Of a DNA stretch of 64,000 nt, positions 62,683 through 64,000 are shown piece after piece. How positions within the stretch are numbered: position 1 is the stretch's first letter; every line of letters begins with the position of its first letter. Source of the DNA: Duganella flavida (GTDB lineage: Bacteria > Pseudomonadota > Gammaproteobacteria > Burkholderiales > Burkholderiaceae_D); the NCBI RefSeq assembly GCF_009857445.1, contig NZ_WWCN01000004.1, forward strand, positions 1 through 64,000, written 5' to 3'. The position numbers were made by a program, and so were the translations under genes. Below the pieces are notes generated by a model. It worked only from the letters and a program-made list of their open reading frames with translations. It had not been told where the DNA came from and ran no database searches.

Positions 62683-64000
62683 CAGTGCAACCATACGCGC
62701 ATCAGCGACAGCAGCTGTGCCACATCCACCGGCTTGGTGATGTAGTCCGATGCGCCGGCCGCGATACATTTATCGCGGTCGCCCTTCATCGCCTTCGCCG
62801 TCAGCGTGATGATCGGCAGCGACTTGAATTTCGGGATGCGGCGGATCGCGCGCATGGTGTCGTAGCCGTCCATCTCCGGCATCATGATGTCCATCAGGAC
62901 GATCTCGATGGTCGGATCGCGCTCCAGCACCTCGATGCCGTCGCGCCCGTTTTCGGCGAACAGCACCTGCATCTGCTGGCGCTCCAGTAGCGACGACAGT
63001 GCAAAAATATTGCGCAAGTCATCGTCGACGATCAGCACCTTGCGTCCTGCCAGCCCGCCTTCCGCCGCGTGGATCTCTTCCAGCATGCGGCGCTGCGCTT
63101 CCGGCAAACTGGCCTGCGAACGGTGCAGGAACAGCGCCGTTTCGTCCAGCAGCCGCTCCGGTGAACGCGCATCCTTGATCACGATGGTCTTGGCGTAGCG
63201 CTTCAGCTTTGCTACTTCCTTGCGGTTCAAGTCCTTGGCCGTGTTGATCACAATCGGCAGATCGCGCAGCGACTCATTCTTGCCGATGATGTCCAGCAGG
63301 TCGAAGCCGCTGATGTCGGGCAGCGTCAGGTCCAGCACCATGCAGTCGAAATGCTGCTCGCGCAGTACGTCCAGCGCCGCCTGGCCGGTTTCCACCGCCA
63401 CGATATGAATGTCCACATTGCCGATCAGCGCGATGATGGAATCGCGCTGCGCCTGTTCGTCGTCCACGACCAGCAGGCTGCGTTTTCCGCCCAACAGGAA
63501 TTTCTGGATGCGGCTGAATTCTTCCGTCAACGCTTCCTTGCTGACCGGTTTATTCAGGTAGGAGATGGCGCCGAGGCGCAGCGCGCGCTCACGCTCGCGA
63601 AGGCTGGACATCACATGCACCGGGATATGGCGCGTGCTTGGATCGCGTTTCAAACGGTCCAGCACCGTGAAACCGTCGATATCCGGCAGGTCGAGGTCGA
63701 GGAAGATGGCCGACGGCAGGTAGTCGCGCGCCAGGCTCAGTGCCGAATCGCCCTGCATGGTCACGATGCCCTTGAAGTTCTTCTCGCGTGCGAAGGCCAG
63801 TACAATCTGCGAGAAGCGATCATCGTCCTCGATGATTAACACCGACGGATCGCCCGGCGCCACCAGTCCGCGGTCGTCGCTGCCGCTGAATTCATCCAGT
63901 TCGGCATCCGGTTCGATGGTGGTTTCAGCATGCGCAGGCGGCGTGTACACCACCTGCGGCGTCGGCGCCGGCAGGCGCACTTGCGGCGCGCGCACCGTGT
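62682..64000 (-). CDS. Multi-receiver signalling protein, C-terminal part (probable hybrid histidine kinase, partial)
   Basis: The frame is open from the window edge and ends at 62682. At least 437 residues are visible. Three CheY-like receivers are in series: the first (~50-165) with FLDLDLPDIDG, the second (~172-290) with VLDLTLPDISG, the third (~315-435) with VLMDIMMPEMDG. A Pro/acidic linker precedes the first. Histidine-kinase domains would be expected beyond the edge, as in large hybrid kinases of this family. The coupled CheR-like protein follows directly. Confidence 0.88.
   Translation of the reverse strand, partial: TVRAPQVRLPAPTPQVVYTPPAHAETTIEPDAELDEFSGSDDRGLVAPGDPSVLIIEDDDRFSQIVLAFAREKNFKGIVTMQGDSALSLARDYLPSAIFLDLDLPDIDGFTVLDRLKRDPSTRHIPVHVMSSLRERERALRLGAISYLNKPVSKEALTEEFSRIQKFLLGGKRSLLVVDDEQAQRDSIIALIGNVDIHIVAVETGQAALDVLREQHFDCMVLDLTLPDISGFDLLDIIGKNESLRDLPIVINTAKDLNRKEVAKLKRYAKTIVIKDARSPERLLDETALFLHRSQASLPEAQRRMLEEIHAAEGGLAGRKVLIVDDDLRNIFALSSLLERQQMQVLFAENGRDGIEVLERDPTIEIVLMDIMMPEMDGYDTMRAIRRIPKFKSLPIITLTAKAMKGDRDKCIAAGASDYITKPVDVAQLLSLMRVWLH

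Overview
The window reads as chromosome from a high-GC betaproteobacterium, most likely Oxalobacteraceae (Duganella/Massilia/Janthinobacterium-like). This is inferred from gene content: OFA-family antiporter, phasin, EpsC-type serine acetyltransferase, NsrR, a malonate decarboxylase operon and many two-component proteins. No species can be assigned from sequence alone. No rRNA, tRNA or CRISPR array was seen.

Layout. 1-2.4 kb is an AT-richer accessory patch: the end of an IS110-type transposase, a CPBP membrane protease and an unrecognised 320-residue protein. 2.4-12 kb holds housekeeping and detoxification genes: DJ-1/PfpI protein, S-formylglutathione hydrolase, a cation/proton antiporter coupled to a YbdK-type ligase, two orphan solute-binding proteins, a class I amidotransferase, a LysR regulator, a 34-codon membrane peptide and an acyl-CoA ligase coupled to an orphan flagellar-rod-like protein. 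12-15 kb has an OFA transporter, a phasin behind a perfect FNR-type box, and thioredoxin 2. 15.1-24.2 kb is one ten-gene minus-strand operon, dctPQM-mdcACDEGBH: a TRAP transporter plus the biotin-independent malonate decarboxylase and its cofactor and acyl-transfer enzymes. A divergent GntR/FCD regulator, apparently leaderless, faces it across overlapping promoters.

25-28.5 kb carries a dipeptidase gene remnant, nsrR, a Bcr/CflA exporter, serine acetyltransferase and a YXWGXW-type lipoprotein. 28.9-38.3 kb is an organosulfur region: a minus-strand unit (acyl-CoA-dehydrogenase-like SfnB/DszC-type enzyme, MetNIQ-like ABC transporter, NtaA-type flavin monooxygenase) divergent from ssuEADCB, with nested inverted repeats between them. 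38.5-46.9 kb has a YceI protein, an amidohydrolase, a two-gene chromate transporter, and a receiver-PAS protein flanked by two homologous ~215-bp non-coding elements carrying positionally conserved DnaA-box-like sites. 47-50.1 kb encodes a 1031-residue fusion of an acetoacetate-decarboxylase-like domain with an FAD-dependent desaturase/amine-oxidase-like domain. 50.1-64 kb has a GNAT/XRE-cupin pair with a clear operator, an MFS exporter, a DISM-type hybrid kinase, a LysE exporter, a YceI lipoprotein, a candidate structured small RNA, an M1 aminopeptidase, two glutathione transferases, a degenerate CheR-like protein and the end of a multi-receiver signalling protein that runs off the window.

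The strongest novelty candidates are the paired DnaA-box elements around the receiver-PAS gene, the decarboxylase-like/FAD oxidoreductase fusion, the candidate small RNA at 57.4-57.6 kb, and the compact promoter-operator regions of the GntR and XRE genes. Everything here is by eye; domain calls are from motif recognition, not from searches.
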